64,000 nucleotides of DNA from JACMRP01 sp047302465. GTDB taxonomy: Bacteria > Bdellovibrionota > Bdellovibrionia > Bdellovibrionales > Bdellovibrionaceae. Shown here one piece after another: positions 9,361 through 18,252 of this stretch. The stretch spans positions 3,286,001 through 3,350,000 of the forward strand of contig NZ_CP178621.1 of the NCBI RefSeq assembly GCF_047302465.1, read 5' to 3'. The notes under the pieces were generated by a model. It saw only the letters and a program-made list of their open reading frames with translations. It made no database searches and was not told the origin of the DNA. Numbering within the stretch: the stretch's first letter is position 1; every line of letters starts with the position of its first letter. The position numbers were made by a program, and so were the translations under genes.

Positions 9361-9371
9361 TTAACGTACGA
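9361..9371 (-). promoter_or_regulatory. Shared 11-base motif upstream of the zinc-ribbon gene
   Basis: On the - strand this reads TCGTACGTTAA, preceded by CGTAAAGTC. The same arrangement occurs at 18254-18264 upstream of another - strand gene. Here it is about 90 bases before the zinc-ribbon ATG; the TTAAT end could serve as a -10 element with a weak -35 (CTGACG) 17 bases further upstream. It is either a promoter variant or a binding site. Confidence 0.35.
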
Positions 9372-9587
9372 TGACTTTACGCGTCAGGCGCAAATTGCAG
9401 AGGTTACCTACTCTTGATGGGAAGCTCCGTAAACCCAAGAAATCTGAAAAATAAAGGCCTTTACATCTCAGAGTGATACAGACGAGCGGCCCTAGGTCTG
9501 GATCCACTACTTATCCTATGGAAATTACTGGGAAGGCCGTAAAATAAGGAAAGAGCAGAAATGGATTTTTGCCGAAAGGTCAAAGCG

Positions 9588-11129
9588 ATGAAAAACTGGG
9601 TTGTAATCCCTCTCGTCACTTTTTTGTTTTCACTTTCTTCAGCACACGCCAACGAAGAGATGAATAAGCCGCGAAGCTTTTTTATCTCCCACAAACAGTT
9701 CATGAGCCTTACACCGGCTGAACAAAAAACGTATGTGAAAAAAATGAAAGAGATGGTCAGTGAAATGGCAGTGACCTTCCCTTATTTTGCGGAAGAAATG
9801 TCAGCTCGCTCGAGCCTCTTCGAGCAACTCTGGCGCATGAATGCTCCGACGGCTTTCGGAAACGCGGATGCTCTTCCCAGCGATAGTTATCTTTATTCTC
9901 ACGCCATTGATTCTGCGCGAATGGCCCGAGACTATTATACAGATATCTCCAGAGCTCGAGTCGCAAACATGACGGTTGCGCAAAAATCAGAGCTTGTGGA
10001 AAAATATCGCCAGTCTCTCTACTGGGCAGCTGCATCTGCAGGTGCCGCTCATCACATCCGCAATAATGACTTACGCAAAATGGTACTCTCAGAAGTTTCT
10101 AAGAAAACCGCAAGAGATGTTATTAGAGCGGAATCCAAAATTAAAACGATTGCTGATGAATCCGAGTATGCCGAAGTTCGCAAACAATTCCTCAATAAAG
10201 GCCTTGAAGGCAAACTTTCTATCATTGAAACTCAGTTTCCGCCGAACTCTCTAATCCAATATGGACGAACTCTGAGCTCTTCAAACATACCTGCGAATAG
10301 ACCGGCAGAGACTAGTGCCGCACCAGCGACAACATCTGCTCCACCGGCAACTCAACCTGCAGCGCCTCCAGCAGCTCAACCAGAAGCAGATAAACCAGCT
10401 GCTGCGACTACGAATGAACCAGAGATGCCTCTTCCAGTTCCTGTTCCTCCGGGAAAGTTCGATCCAAATGCCCCAGCAGTTCCACTTGCGAACTCTTATC
10501 GCTGTATGTATGCGGGCTTCATCATCCCGAACGATCCTTGTATAGCTCCGAGCGAACTTCCTTGGAAACTTGATGGACTTGGCGAAGACTTTGCCTGCGG
10601 TGGCGGCACGGTGATGTGCAACCCGTTCATGTTCGGCTTTAAATCTGCTAGCTGTGGTTGGGTTGATGCCATCGAAAAAGGTCGCACTGATAAATGCTGG
10701 GCAGAGGCGAAACCTTACTGCGTAAAACCAGGTCTCTATGCGACGAAATCTTGTACTGACTTGAGTAACAACGACGACTCTCTGCAAGCTGCCGTAGAGC
10801 TTATTCGCAGAAATGAAACTGCCTTCAATGAACTGGGCAATAGCTTCCAAGATCTGTGCAAACTTGAACGTATCAACTTCAATAGCTATCCACGCAAGAG
10901 AACTGCACAGAATATTGAGCGTAGTAAAGCAGATATCAAAAGAACTTGTAAGGTCGCCGAAGGACGTATGGACGAAATAGCAAAACGTTACGGCATCACC
11001 AAGGGACCAGACGTGGCACCAACTCTCAAAGGCAAAGAGCTTCTACAAGTTAAGAAGCCTGCACCAGCTCTGACTGGTAAAGACCTGTTGATGTGGAAGC
11101 CGCCTAAAAAGAACGAAGGTTCTAAGTAA
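9588..11129 (+). CDS. Secreted protein with Ala/Pro linker and Cys-rich C-terminal domain, unknown
   Basis: A 513-residue exported protein that I cannot assign to a family. Signal peptide at residues 1-22 (ending S-S-A-H-A). Residues 25-235 are charged and helical; 240-300 form an alanine/proline/threonine-rich linker; 305-440 contain many cysteines (for example C-M-Y-A-G, C-G-G-G-T-V-M-C, C-G-W, C-W, Y-C), suggesting a disulphide-rich domain in periplasm or outside. Two near-identical lysine/proline-rich repeats near the C-terminus contain L-K-G-K-E-L-L and L-T-G-K-D-L-L. The ATG at 9588 has AAGGT seven bases upstream and gives a clean signal peptide; an in-frame ATG at 9561 is less likely. 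Ends two bases from convergent lysC. Confidence 0.8.
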   Translation: MKNWVVIPLVTFLFSLSSAHANEEMNKPRSFFISHKQFMSLTPAEQKTYVKKMKEMVSEMAVTFPYFAEEMSARSSLFEQLWRMNAPTAFGNADALPSDSYLYSHAIDSARMARDYYTDISRARVANMTVAQKSELVEKYRQSLYWAAASAGAAHHIRNNDLRKMVLSEVSKKTARDVIRAESKIKTIADESEYAEVRKQFLNKGLEGKLSIIETQFPPNSLIQYGRTLSSSNIPANRPAETSAAPATTSAPPATQPAAPPAAQPEADKPAAATTNEPEMPLPVPVPPGKFDPNAPAVPLANSYRCMYAGFIIPNDPCIAPSELPWKLDGLGEDFACGGGTVMCNPFMFGFKSASCGWVDAIEKGRTDKCWAEAKPYCVKPGLYATKSCTDLSNNDDSLQAAVELIRRNETAFNELGNSFQDLCKLERINFNSYPRKRTAQNIERSKADIKRTCKVAEGRMDEIAKRYGITKGPDVAPTLKGKELLQVKKPAPALTGKDLLMWKPPKKNEGSK

Positions 11130-11131
11130 AA

Positions 11132-12499
11132 CTATTGGCCTTCAATGAACTTCTGATGAAGTCTTTGAATGGCCAATGGCCCCTGCTCTTCACTCACGAT
11201 AAAACAGAAATTGTGTTTGCTAGCCCCGAGGCAGATCATACGCACATTGATGTCCGCGATAGTCTCGAAAACTTTCTTTCCAAGTCCCGCTGTGTGATTG
11301 ATATTATTTCCAATCAAAGACACCAACGCTAGATTCTCTTCCACTTGCACGTCGGCAATCTCGGATAAATCTGCAATCAGGCGTTTATTCAACAATGCTG
11401 AATCATCCAAAGTTACACTGACTGAAATCTCGGAAGTTGTGATCGCATCGATACTGACTTTGTGGTCATTGAAGATTTTAAAAATCTGAAACAAGAAACC
11501 ATGCGCATGCAACATCGCTGGCGTAGAAAGCGTCACAAGAACCTGCTTTTTACGAAGGGCCATTGCACGGATGAGCGGATAGTCTTCAACTTCTTTACGC
11601 ACCCACGTGCCTTTAGCGCCAGATTCAAAGCTAGAACCTACAAAAACCGGAATGTTTTTACGAACCGCAGGCAACAGCGTTGCTGGGTGAAGTACTTTCG
11701 CTCCGAAGGTTGCAAGCTCTGAAGCTTCTTGGAAAGAAATCTCGTCAATGGGCTTTGCCTTCGGGCACAAGCGCGGATCCGTGGTGGCAATCCCCGCCAC
11801 ATCCGTCCAGATCTCTAGAATGTCGGCAGAAACTCCTTCGGCCAAAATCGCTGCCGAATAGTCACTGCCCCCACGACCTAAAGTCGTCGTCATGCCATCC
11901 TCGGTGCGACCAATAAAACCTTGGGTCACATACACGGTTTTGAAATCACGCAAATTCACTAACCGTTTGCCACACAAAGAGATGATTTCTTCAGTTAATG
12001 GACGGGCCTTGCTAAAAGCATCGTCTGTACGAAGGACATCACGTACATCTAAAAGTTCGGACTTTTTGCCAGAGCCATGCGTTTTTAAAACTTGCCCCAT
12101 CGCTTCGGTGAAAAGAACCGAAGACATTCTTTCACCCAAGCTCATCAACGTATCCATGGCTTTAATAGAACAATCTTTTAAAAGATGAATTCCGCGAGCC
12201 AAGGATTCTTTCTCTTCAAACAAAGCTTCCAGTTGAGTCCGCGTTGCTGCAGAAACTTTGAGTTCTTCAGCAATTTGCAAATGTCTGTCGCGGATTTTTT
12301 TCAAAAGCACTTCAGATTCAGACCATGCTTTTGCTTGGGCTGTTTTCCCAAGCTCAATCAAAGCATTGGTTGTGCCGGAAGTTGCGGAAACTACAACAAT
12401 GCTAGAATTTTGTTTGAAAGAAACCTCTGCACTACGAAGCATGCACAAGGCATCACCCATCGAGGTTCCACCGAATTTCGATACGACGACTTTACTCAC
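11132..12499 (-). CDS. lysC: Aspartate kinase
   Basis: A 455-residue aspartokinase phosphorylating aspartate at the head of the lysine, methionine, threonine and diaminopimelate routes. Motifs: K-F-G-G-T-S-M-G at the N-terminus, G-R-G-G-S-D-Y-S-A-A-I-L-A, and W-T-D-V-A-G-I-A-T-T-D-P-R. Two ACT domains occupy about residues 300-455 and would bind feedback inhibitors. I choose the GTG at 12499, which has AGGAG seven bases upstream and places the family's first strand at the N-terminus; the frame is open to an ATG at 12541. It is the last gene after gap-pgk-tpiA, 26 bases beyond tpiA, so probably in that operon. Confidence 0.94.
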   Translation of the reverse strand: MSKVVVSKFGGTSMGDALCMLRSAEVSFKQNSSIVVVSATSGTTNALIELGKTAQAKAWSESEVLLKKIRDRHLQIAEELKVSAATRTQLEALFEEKESLARGIHLLKDCSIKAMDTLMSLGERMSSVLFTEAMGQVLKTHGSGKKSELLDVRDVLRTDDAFSKARPLTEEIISLCGKRLVNLRDFKTVYVTQGFIGRTEDGMTTTLGRGGSDYSAAILAEGVSADILEIWTDVAGIATTDPRLCPKAKPIDEISFQEASELATFGAKVLHPATLLPAVRKNIPVFVGSSFESGAKGTWVRKEVEDYPLIRAMALRKKQVLVTLSTPAMLHAHGFLFQIFKIFNDHKVSIDAITTSEISVSVTLDDSALLNKRLIADLSEIADVQVEENLALVSLIGNNINHTAGLGKKVFETIADINVRMICLGASKHNFCFIVSEEQGPLAIQRLHQKFIEGQ

Positions 12500-12525
12500 A
12501 GGAGCTCTCCTGAAAAGATTATGTA

Positions 12526-13263
12526 CTAAATTGCAGAGCAAATCTTTTGGAAGGACGGCACTTCTAGTGAAGCTCCTCCAACCAAAAATCCATCCACGTG
12601 TGGAATTTGAATCAAACCTGCCGCATTGTCAGGTTTCACACTGCCTCCGTAGAGGATAGGAGCAGTAAAGCCTAATGTGCTTAAAATCTCAAATACATCT
12701 TTGTGAGTTTCTTGTACTTGTTCTGGAGTGGCTACTTTACCAGTGCCGATGGCCCATACAGGTTCATAGGCAACAACCAGAGTTTTTACTTTATCAGCTT
12801 TCGCAAGTCCCGCGGTCAGCTGAGTTTTCAAGACGCTTTTAGTTTGGCCCGCTTCGCGCTCTTGCAAAGTTTCACCAATACAAAGCATAGGCACTAAACC
12901 AAGCCCTTGAGTGAAGGCCACTTTGTCCGCAAGAAGCTCGTTCTTTTCTGCGAACAACTGGCGGCGCTCGCTATGGCCGATAAGCACGTACTTGCCACCA
13001 AGCTCTTTCACAACCGCAGCAGAGTTTTCCCCGGTGAAAGCACCTTGTGCCTGGAAGTAAGCGTTTTGAACGCCGAAGCTCAAGTCATAACCTGCATTGA
13101 TTTTTTGAATAGAAGTGCTCGCCGCTTCTAAAGACATCGCCGACGGGAAAAAGACCACTTCATTTTTACTACCTTTAAAAGCTTCACTCCATTGTGCGAA
13201 AAACTCGCGTGTTTCTTTCGGAGATTTAAAAAGCTTCCAATTCGCAGCAAAAATTTTCTTCAT
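12526..13263 (-). CDS. tpiA: Triosephosphate isomerase
   Basis: A 245-residue TIM-barrel enzyme interconverting dihydroxyacetone phosphate and glyceraldehyde 3-phosphate. Seen: A-A-N-W-K with the substrate lysine, the catalytic histidine in I-G-H-S-E-R-R, the catalytic glutamate in A-Y-E-P-V-W-A-I-G-T-G-K (flexible loop), and the C-terminal Y-G-G-S-V. Usual length. It is the third gene of gap-pgk-tpiA-lysC. Confidence 0.97.
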   Translation of the reverse strand: MKKIFAANWKLFKSPKETREFFAQWSEAFKGSKNEVVFFPSAMSLEAASTSIQKINAGYDLSFGVQNAYFQAQGAFTGENSAAVVKELGGKYVLIGHSERRQLFAEKNELLADKVAFTQGLGLVPMLCIGETLQEREAGQTKSVLKTQLTAGLAKADKVKTLVVAYEPVWAIGTGKVATPEQVQETHKDVFEILSTLGFTAPILYGGSVKPDNAAGLIQIPHVDGFLVGGASLEVPSFQKICSAI

Positions 13264-13304
13264 AGCATTTCCCAGTTGTCTGGGGCTCGAGGCCCCATGC
13301 AGTC

Positions 13305-14513
13305 TTAGTTGCGGATTTTAGTACGGAGAATTTCAAGGCCTGGCAAACGATCGCCTTGAAGGTATTCAAGACTCGCTCCACCGCCCGTAGAAATATGGGT
13401 CATCTTATCTGCATAACCAGAAGCTTCCGCCGCCGCTGCAGAGTCACCACCACCTACAATTTTATTTCCAGAGTTTTCGGCCAAAGCTTTAGCGATCGCA
13501 AAAGTTCCTTTTGAGAACTCTGCAGTTTCAAAAACGCCCATAGGACCATTCCAGAAAACTGTCGCAGCCTCATGCAAAGCCGTGCTGTATGCTTTGATCG
13601 TTTTTGGCCCGATATCCACGCCCAATTCGTTGTCTGCGATATTCATATCATTTGTCGTATGCGCAGACTTCGTGTCAGAGATTGACGTAGTCACAACGTG
13701 ATCTACTGGCAATAACAACGTCTTATTGCGAGCTTCAATACGCTCGACCATTTGGCGGGCGTAATTCAATTTTTCGCCCTCAACCAAAGATTTTCCAACC
13801 GCATGGCCTTTTGCTTTCAAGAACGTGTAAGCCATCGCACCGCCAATGACAAAGCCATCAACGATATCCAATAACTTTTCAATCACGGCGATTTTGTCAG
13901 AAACTTTCGCGCCACCAAGAACAGCCAAGTATGGACGTTTTGGATTATCCAAAAGACTGTCCAGCATGTTGATTTCTTTTTCGATCAAGAAACCAATACC
14001 TTTATTTTTCATGATGTTTGGAAGCGCATGAATGCTCGCATGAGCTCTGTGAGAAGCTCCGAAAGCATCGTTCACGTAAACGTCAGAATATCCAGCCCAA
14101 ACTGTTGCTAGCTCTTCGCTGTCTTTAGTTTCACCAGGATTGAAACGCACGTTTTCTAGAAGAAGCAGCTGAGTCTTTCTCAAGTTTTGAAGCAACGCCT
14201 TGATACCATCGCTGGCAATGTCTTCCCACAAAATCACTTCTGCGCTCAAAAGCTCAGACAAGCGTTTTGCAACGGGTTCCATAGAAAACTCGCGGTCTGC
14301 TTCCGTTTTTGGGCGACCCAAGTGAGAACACATAACAATCTTAGCGCCGTTATCCATCAAATACTTGATTGTCGGCAAACTCGCAGTGATGCGAGTTTCA
14401 TCAGAAATTTTTCCGTTCTCAAGCGGCACGTTCAAATCAAGGCGCAAGAAAACTACTTTACCGGTTACTTCAAGATCGCGAACCGTTTTAATACCTTTAA
14501 GACCAGAAGCCAT
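13305..14513 (-). CDS. pgk: Phosphoglycerate kinase
   Basis: A 402-residue enzyme moving phosphate between 1,3-bisphosphoglycerate and ADP. Seen: R-L-D-L-N-V-P (family RxDxNVP), C-S-H-L-G-R-P, L-G-G-A-K-V-S-D-K in the middle, W-N-G-P-M-G-V-F-E and the nucleotide loop G-G-G-D-S-A-A-A, then S-T-G-G-G-A-S. Full length for the family. It starts two bases after gap ends, and the two are probably translationally linked. Confidence 0.97.
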   Translation of the reverse strand: MASGLKGIKTVRDLEVTGKVVFLRLDLNVPLENGKISDETRITASLPTIKYLMDNGAKIVMCSHLGRPKTEADREFSMEPVAKRLSELLSAEVILWEDIASDGIKALLQNLRKTQLLLLENVRFNPGETKDSEELATVWAGYSDVYVNDAFGASHRAHASIHALPNIMKNKGIGFLIEKEINMLDSLLDNPKRPYLAVLGGAKVSDKIAVIEKLLDIVDGFVIGGAMAYTFLKAKGHAVGKSLVEGEKLNYARQMVERIEARNKTLLLPVDHVVTTSISDTKSAHTTNDMNIADNELGVDIGPKTIKAYSTALHEAATVFWNGPMGVFETAEFSKGTFAIAKALAENSGNKIVGGGDSAAAAEASGYADKMTHISTGGGASLEYLQGDRLPGLEILRTKIRN

Positions 14514-14515
14514 GA

Positions 14516-15523
14516 TTAAAGTCCTTTAGCTGCCATGTGAAGAGCAACATCCACCATACGGTTGCTGAAGCCAGTTTCGTTGTCGTACCAAGCAAGAACT
14601 TTCACCATACGAGGCCCCACTGTCATTGTAGAAGCCAAGTCGACGATTGAAGAATGTTTGTTGCCGTTGAAATCAACGCTGACAAGTTCTTTTGTTTCGC
14701 AAGCAAGGATGCCTTTCAAAGCACCTTTAGAAGCTTCGATCAAAGCGTTGTTCACAGATTCTCTTGTGACATCTTTTTTCGCTGTGAAAGTGAAATCCAC
14801 AACGCTCACGTTCGGAGTTGGAACGCGGATCGAGATCCCGTCGATTTTGCCTTTCAACTCAGGCAATACAAGTCCCACGTTCTTCGCAGCACCTGTTGTC
14901 GTCGGAATCATGCTGACAGCCGCTGCACGTGCACGGCGCAGATCTTTGTGAGGAGCATCCAAGATTTTTTGGTCATTCGTGTAAGAGTGAACCGTCATCA
15001 TAGTTCCATGCTCGATACCGAATGCATCGTTCAGAACTTTCGCCAAAGGAGCCAAGCAGTTTGTCGTGCAAGAAGCGTTAGAGACCACTTGATGTTTTGC
15101 TGGATCGTAAGCCAAGTGATTGATTCCGTACACCATCGTGATGTCGGCGCCTTTTTCTGCAGGGCCAGAAACCAAAACGCGTTTCGCGCCCGCACTCATG
15201 TGTTGTGTGAATTCAGATTTGTCTTTGAAAGCGCCTGTGCACTCAAGAACCAAATCGACTCCCCAGTCTTTCCAAGGAATTTCAGCTGGGTTTTTTGTTT
15301 TTGCGATGTGGATTGTTTTGCCGTTTACAACCAAGTCTTTTTCAGTTGTAGAAACGTCCGCATTGAAAACGCCATGAGCAGAATCGTACTTCAAAAGATG
15401 AGCGTTGCCTTCAAGACTGTCTAGAGAGTTAATACCAACGATATCGAACTTTTCAAAACCAGCTCTGAATAAAACACGACCGATACGACCAAAACCATTG
15501 ATACCAACACGCAATTTAGACAT
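14516..15523 (-). CDS. gap: Glyceraldehyde-3-phosphate dehydrogenase
   Basis: A 335-residue NAD-dependent enzyme. Seen: G-I-N-G-F-G-R-I-G-R at the N-terminus for NAD binding, the active site S-N-A-S-C-T-T-N-C with catalytic cysteine at about 154, and the C-terminal W-Y-D-N-E-T-G-F-S-N-R. It heads the gap-pgk-tpiA-lysC operon, and its leader contains a hairpin next to the start codon (see the separate entry). Full family length. Confidence 0.97.
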   Translation of the reverse strand: MSKLRVGINGFGRIGRVLFRAGFEKFDIVGINSLDSLEGNAHLLKYDSAHGVFNADVSTTEKDLVVNGKTIHIAKTKNPAEIPWKDWGVDLVLECTGAFKDKSEFTQHMSAGAKRVLVSGPAEKGADITMVYGINHLAYDPAKHQVVSNASCTTNCLAPLAKVLNDAFGIEHGTMMTVHSYTNDQKILDAPHKDLRRARAAAVSMIPTTTGAAKNVGLVLPELKGKIDGISIRVPTPNVSVVDFTFTAKKDVTRESVNNALIEASKGALKGILACETKELVSVDFNGNKHSSIVDLASTMTVGPRMVKVLAWYDNETGFSNRMVDVALHMAAKGL

Positions 15524-15524
15524 A

Positions 15525-15562
15525 GGGGGCTCCTTGATAATTTGAAGCCCCCAATTTGGGGC
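15525..15562 (-). promoter_or_regulatory. gap leader with two competing hairpins
   Basis: Just before the gap ATG, the - strand leader can form a seven-base-pair stem (15546-15552 with 15525-15531) that encloses the AGGAG ribosome site. An alternative five-base-pair stem (15558-15562 with 15547-15551) shares the same central bases, so the two exclude each other. This could tune translation of gap; it may also be chance in a G/C-run leader. Confidence 0.4.
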
Positions 15563-15638
15563 AGAGCGCCCTAGAAATCAATTACTTATGCATGAAGGTA
15601 CGGCCTACTTTTACAGTGTTTCGCCGCGTCAAACCCCT

Positions 15639-16751
15639 CTATTGAGGGGCCCCACGGTCTACCCAGCTAGAAATGGTGTCTCTATAGGCTTTAATCATAG
15701 GACCTGTCGGCGGCATTACGCTCGCATCATCGTCACCGGCTTCACCGCCACCAGTACCATTGACTAAGCTCTTAATCGCACGAGCATTTTCTCGAGCCTC
15801 ATTGTAGTTCAGCAAATCCAAATCCCCAGAAGGACGAGCGCCGCTGTGGCAGCCCGCGCAGTTATTAGCAATAACTCCCCCCGGAGCCACAAGCTTTGTC
15901 CATGTCGCCTGAAGATCAGGTGTCGGCACCGGAGTTGGCGTCACAGGAACGCCACTACTTCCTGGAGGCTTTGCACCCGCATTGATCCAATCACGAATGG
16001 CAGTCACCTCGTTCGCCGCCAATGGAACTCCGCGAGGCATTCTTCCAGCCGCAGTTTCAATATGAACAGCGCTCGTTGCTGCATTTCCTGCAACGATGAA
16101 GGACGCTCCTGAAGCAGTCTTTGCTGCCATAAGTGCCGTATAGGAAGCAAACTGCGCGTGGCAACTTGCACATTTTGGTTTGAAGATAGAGTTTTCCAAA
16201 TTCGCATAATCAACACCGCCCGGGCCCGTCACAATAGGCGGTGGAGTTGGTGTTGGCGCTGGTGGAGGGACCGTCCCGCCGCCACCACCGCTGACGGTTC
16301 CTGGAGGTTTTGCTCCAGCATCGATCCAAGCACGAATGGCCGCGATTTGATCTGCAGGAAGTGGTGCACCCATGGGCATTCTTCCGGCATTTGTCTCAAT
16401 ATGAACCGCACTGGCAGTAGAGTTTCCAGCGACGATGAAAGAGCCGCCGACTTTAGTTTTTGCTGCCATAAGTGTTGTGTAAGAAGCAAACTGCGCGTGG
16501 CAGCCTGCACATTTTGGTTGAAAGATCGCACTATCGAGCGCGCTGTAATCTGGGCCCCCGGGCCCAGTAAGAATCGGAGTATTTATTCCGCCTGTGCTTC
16601 CGAGACTATCTTGTCCGGCCATATTAGAGGAAAGATCTGTCCAAGTTCCGGGCGTTCTGCCGCATGCTTGGAAAGTGAGGGCTATAACTGTCGCCGTAAA
16701 CACAAAACCAATAGAAAATACCTTCGTACGAATACTCCCGTTCATCCCCAT
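15639..16751 (-). CDS. Lipoprotein with three CxxCH haem motifs and a tandem duplication
   Basis: A 370-residue lipoprotein (lipobox T-F-Q-A-C, Cys30) with three CxxCH haem-attachment motifs at residues 81-85, 194-198 and 298-302. The first two lie in near-identical repeats (about 63-152 and 176-265), each carrying H-A-Q-F-A-S-Y, a downstream R-M-P segment that could give the distal methionine, and A-K-P-P-G at the end. Gly/Pro/Thr-rich spacers separate them. The third unit differs and has M-P-P. This looks like a multi-domain c-type cytochrome in the periplasm, of the planctomycete-cytochrome style, probably carrying electrons; partner unknown. Start chosen by an AGGGAG site. Confidence 0.82.
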   Translation of the reverse strand: MGMNGSIRTKVFSIGFVFTATVIALTFQACGRTPGTWTDLSSNMAGQDSLGSTGGINTPILTGPGGPDYSALDSAIFQPKCAGCHAQFASYTTLMAAKTKVGGSFIVAGNSTASAVHIETNAGRMPMGAPLPADQIAAIRAWIDAGAKPPGTVSGGGGGTVPPPAPTPTPPPIVTGPGGVDYANLENSIFKPKCASCHAQFASYTALMAAKTASGASFIVAGNAATSAVHIETAAGRMPRGVPLAANEVTAIRDWINAGAKPPGSSGVPVTPTPVPTPDLQATWTKLVAPGGVIANNCAGCHSGARPSGDLDLLNYNEARENARAIKSLVNGTGGGEAGDDDASVMPPTGPMIKAYRDTISSWVDRGAPQ

Positions 16752-17074
16752 AAATTCTCCCTGCGCTTAGACCATATTATCAAAACTCGGGGGTGACTTC
16801 TGTAAATCCTGTTTAAAGTCTAATCTTGGGACTTGTGGTAATTTCGCTCCTGACCACATGGAAATCATTCGCTTTGGCGCTCGTTTTAAAGGGCCAAAAA
16901 ACCCGACCAAAATCTTTGCATATGTCTATCAGTTCGATAGTTTTCAAGGTCAAAAAATTAGCTGCAACATTATCAAAAAAAAGCGTCTAGACCTTGCAAT
17001 TCCAGACTACAATAAGAGGCAGAGTTCGATAAAAATAGGAACCAGTCATGTTTTTCATAAGCAAGGAGTAACGA
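16752..17074. other. Divergent intergenic region with candidate promoters
   Basis: This 323-base gap separates the haem lipoprotein (- strand) and the YceI gene (+ strand). On the - strand, TTTACA (16806-16801) and GATAAT (16781-16776) are 19 bases apart and could be a promoter for the lipoprotein. On the + strand a TACAAT lies at 17008-17013, about 60 bases before the YceI start, with no clear -35. I see no RNA gene or convincing reading frame in the rest. Confidence 0.4.
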
Positions 17075-17560
17075 ATGAAAAAACAACTTTCTCTATTTGT
17101 ATTAGTAGGTTTTCTATCTAGTTTGAGCTACGCAGGTTCTGTGACAGTAGATGTGACATTGAATCCCGCTGGATCTTTCAAAGCTAAAACCAGCGACATC
17201 AAAGGTACTGCAACAGTAAAAGGTGATGAAATTTCTGCTAGCAACATCGCTGTTCCTTTAAAAGGCATCAAAACTGGTGTCGAACTCAGAGACAAACACA
17301 CTTTGAAGCACCTTGAAGCTGACAAATATCCAGAGGCAGTTCTTGTATCTGCAACTGGTAAAGGCGGCAAAGGTACTGGCAAAATCAAAATCAAAGGTAT
17401 CGAAAAAGATATCGCTGGTACTTACAAAATCAGCGGCAACAACGTAGAAGCTGAGTTCGACTTGAACTTGCCTGATTTCAAAATCACTGGCATCAGCTAC
17501 ATGGGCGTAGGTGTTGAAGACAAAGTCACTCTTCACATCGTAATGCCAATTAAGAAGTAA
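17075..17560 (+). CDS. YceI-family periplasmic lipid-binding protein
   Basis: A 161-residue exported protein (signal peptide 1-20, ending S-Y-A) of the YceI family, a lipocalin-like barrel that binds polyisoprenoid or similar lipids. Family features: T-V-D-V at the mature N-terminus, the central H-T-L-K-H-L-E-A-D-K-Y-P-E-A stretch (family DxxFDxxxYP), and G-T-G-K-I-K-I-K-G-I-E-K-D-I in place of the usual G-x-L-x-I-x-G-x-T-x-x. A strong AAGGAG site precedes the ATG, and a terminator follows the stop closely. Probably well expressed. Confidence 0.85.
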   Translation: MKKQLSLFVLVGFLSSLSYAGSVTVDVTLNPAGSFKAKTSDIKGTATVKGDEISASNIAVPLKGIKTGVELRDKHTLKHLEADKYPEAVLVSATGKGGKGTGKIKIKGIEKDIAGTYKISGNNVEAEFDLNLPDFKITGISYMGVGVEDKVTLHIVMPIKK

Positions 17561-17570
17561 TTCTTAAAAA

Positions 17571-17605
17571 GCAAAAGCCCCGCAGAAGCGGGGCTTTTTT
17601 TTTGC
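17571..17605 (+). terminator. Intrinsic terminator after the YceI gene
   Basis: An 11-base-pair stem (17573-17583 with 17588-17598), four-base loop and a run of nine T. The matching A-run on the other side could let it work for the convergent beta-barrel gene too. Confidence 0.9.
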
Positions 17606-17626
17606 CATTCTAAAATTTTTAATTAC

Positions 17627-18211
17627 TTAGAACGTAAAGCGCGCCATCAAATTCAAGTTCATGTTATTCACCTTCATGTCGTACGCCGGATCTGGTGAAA
17701 TGTTTTTTGAACCTTTTTGATATTCCAACTCGCCACTCAAAGTGAATAGAGTGAAATTAAAGAAATCATAACCCAGACCTAAATTCGTACGAGTGTCGCT
17801 TCCCATTTTTCCAGCCGTATCTGGATCCGTCTTTTGATTGCTGACGAAGATCACGCCACCAAATGCATACAATCCTACGATCGGGAATTCAAAATGAAGA
17901 TTCACAGGGATCAACATATTGTTCACTTTGCTATCGATCGCTGCGCCACCACCTGTGAACGTAGATTCAAAATTCAAACTTTCGTAAGCAACACCGCCAC
18001 GAAGAGAGAAATAAGGCAAGATTGGGAAAAACAACAAAGCTCCGAAGTTCGTGCTGCTTTTGCTCTTAACGCTGTCAGCATTCGGGCCTGTGAAAGTATA
18101 ACTGTCAGACATATGGTAAGAGCCATAAACCCCAACGCCAAGCTCAGCGTGAGCGCTACTCACGAGTCCTAGAAAAATCATAGCTGCAGATACTAAACGA
18201 AGCATTCTCAT
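17627..18211 (-). CDS. Outer-membrane beta-barrel protein
   Basis: A 194-residue exported protein. Signal peptide about 1-23 (ending S-S-A-H-A). The mature part alternates polar and hydrophobic residues in short strands with turns rich in D, N and G, and ends in a terminal strand L-M-A-R-F-T-F, whose final phenylalanine is typical of outer-membrane barrels. Probably an eight-stranded OmpA/OmpW-like barrel; no OmpA peptidoglycan domain. The ATG at 18211 has an AAGGTGG site; the frame is open nine bases further upstream. Function not readable. Confidence 0.75.
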   Translation of the reverse strand: MRMLRLVSAAMIFLGLVSSAHAELGVGVYGSYHMSDSYTFTGPNADSVKSKSSTNFGALLFFPILPYFSLRGGVAYESLNFESTFTGGGAAIDSKVNNMLIPVNLHFEFPIVGLYAFGGVIFVSNQKTDPDTAGKMGSDTRTNLGLGYDFFNFTLFTLSGELEYQKGSKNISPDPAYDMKVNNMNLNLMARFTF

Positions 18212-18252
18212 TGGAACCACCTTTCATGAGGTCAAACAAGTTTTTATGACTC

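Noticed and set aside
12500..12541. Longer lysC start at 12541
   Set aside because: The GTG at 12499 has a good AGGAG site and gives the family N-terminus; the extra residues are not conserved in aspartokinases.
14654..15424. A 256-codon open frame on the + strand, opposite gap
   Set aside because: It lies fully antisense to the clear gap gene and its protein is Cys/Arg-rich without any family motif; a shadow of biased codon use.
16158..16796. A 212-codon + strand open frame opposite the haem lipoprotein
   Set aside because: Antisense to a repeat-bearing gene with clear motifs; composition is that of a reversed coding strand.
16858..17121. An 87-codon + strand frame overlapping the YceI start
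   Set aside because: No ribosome site, overlaps a clear signal-peptide gene in another frame, composition unlike coding.
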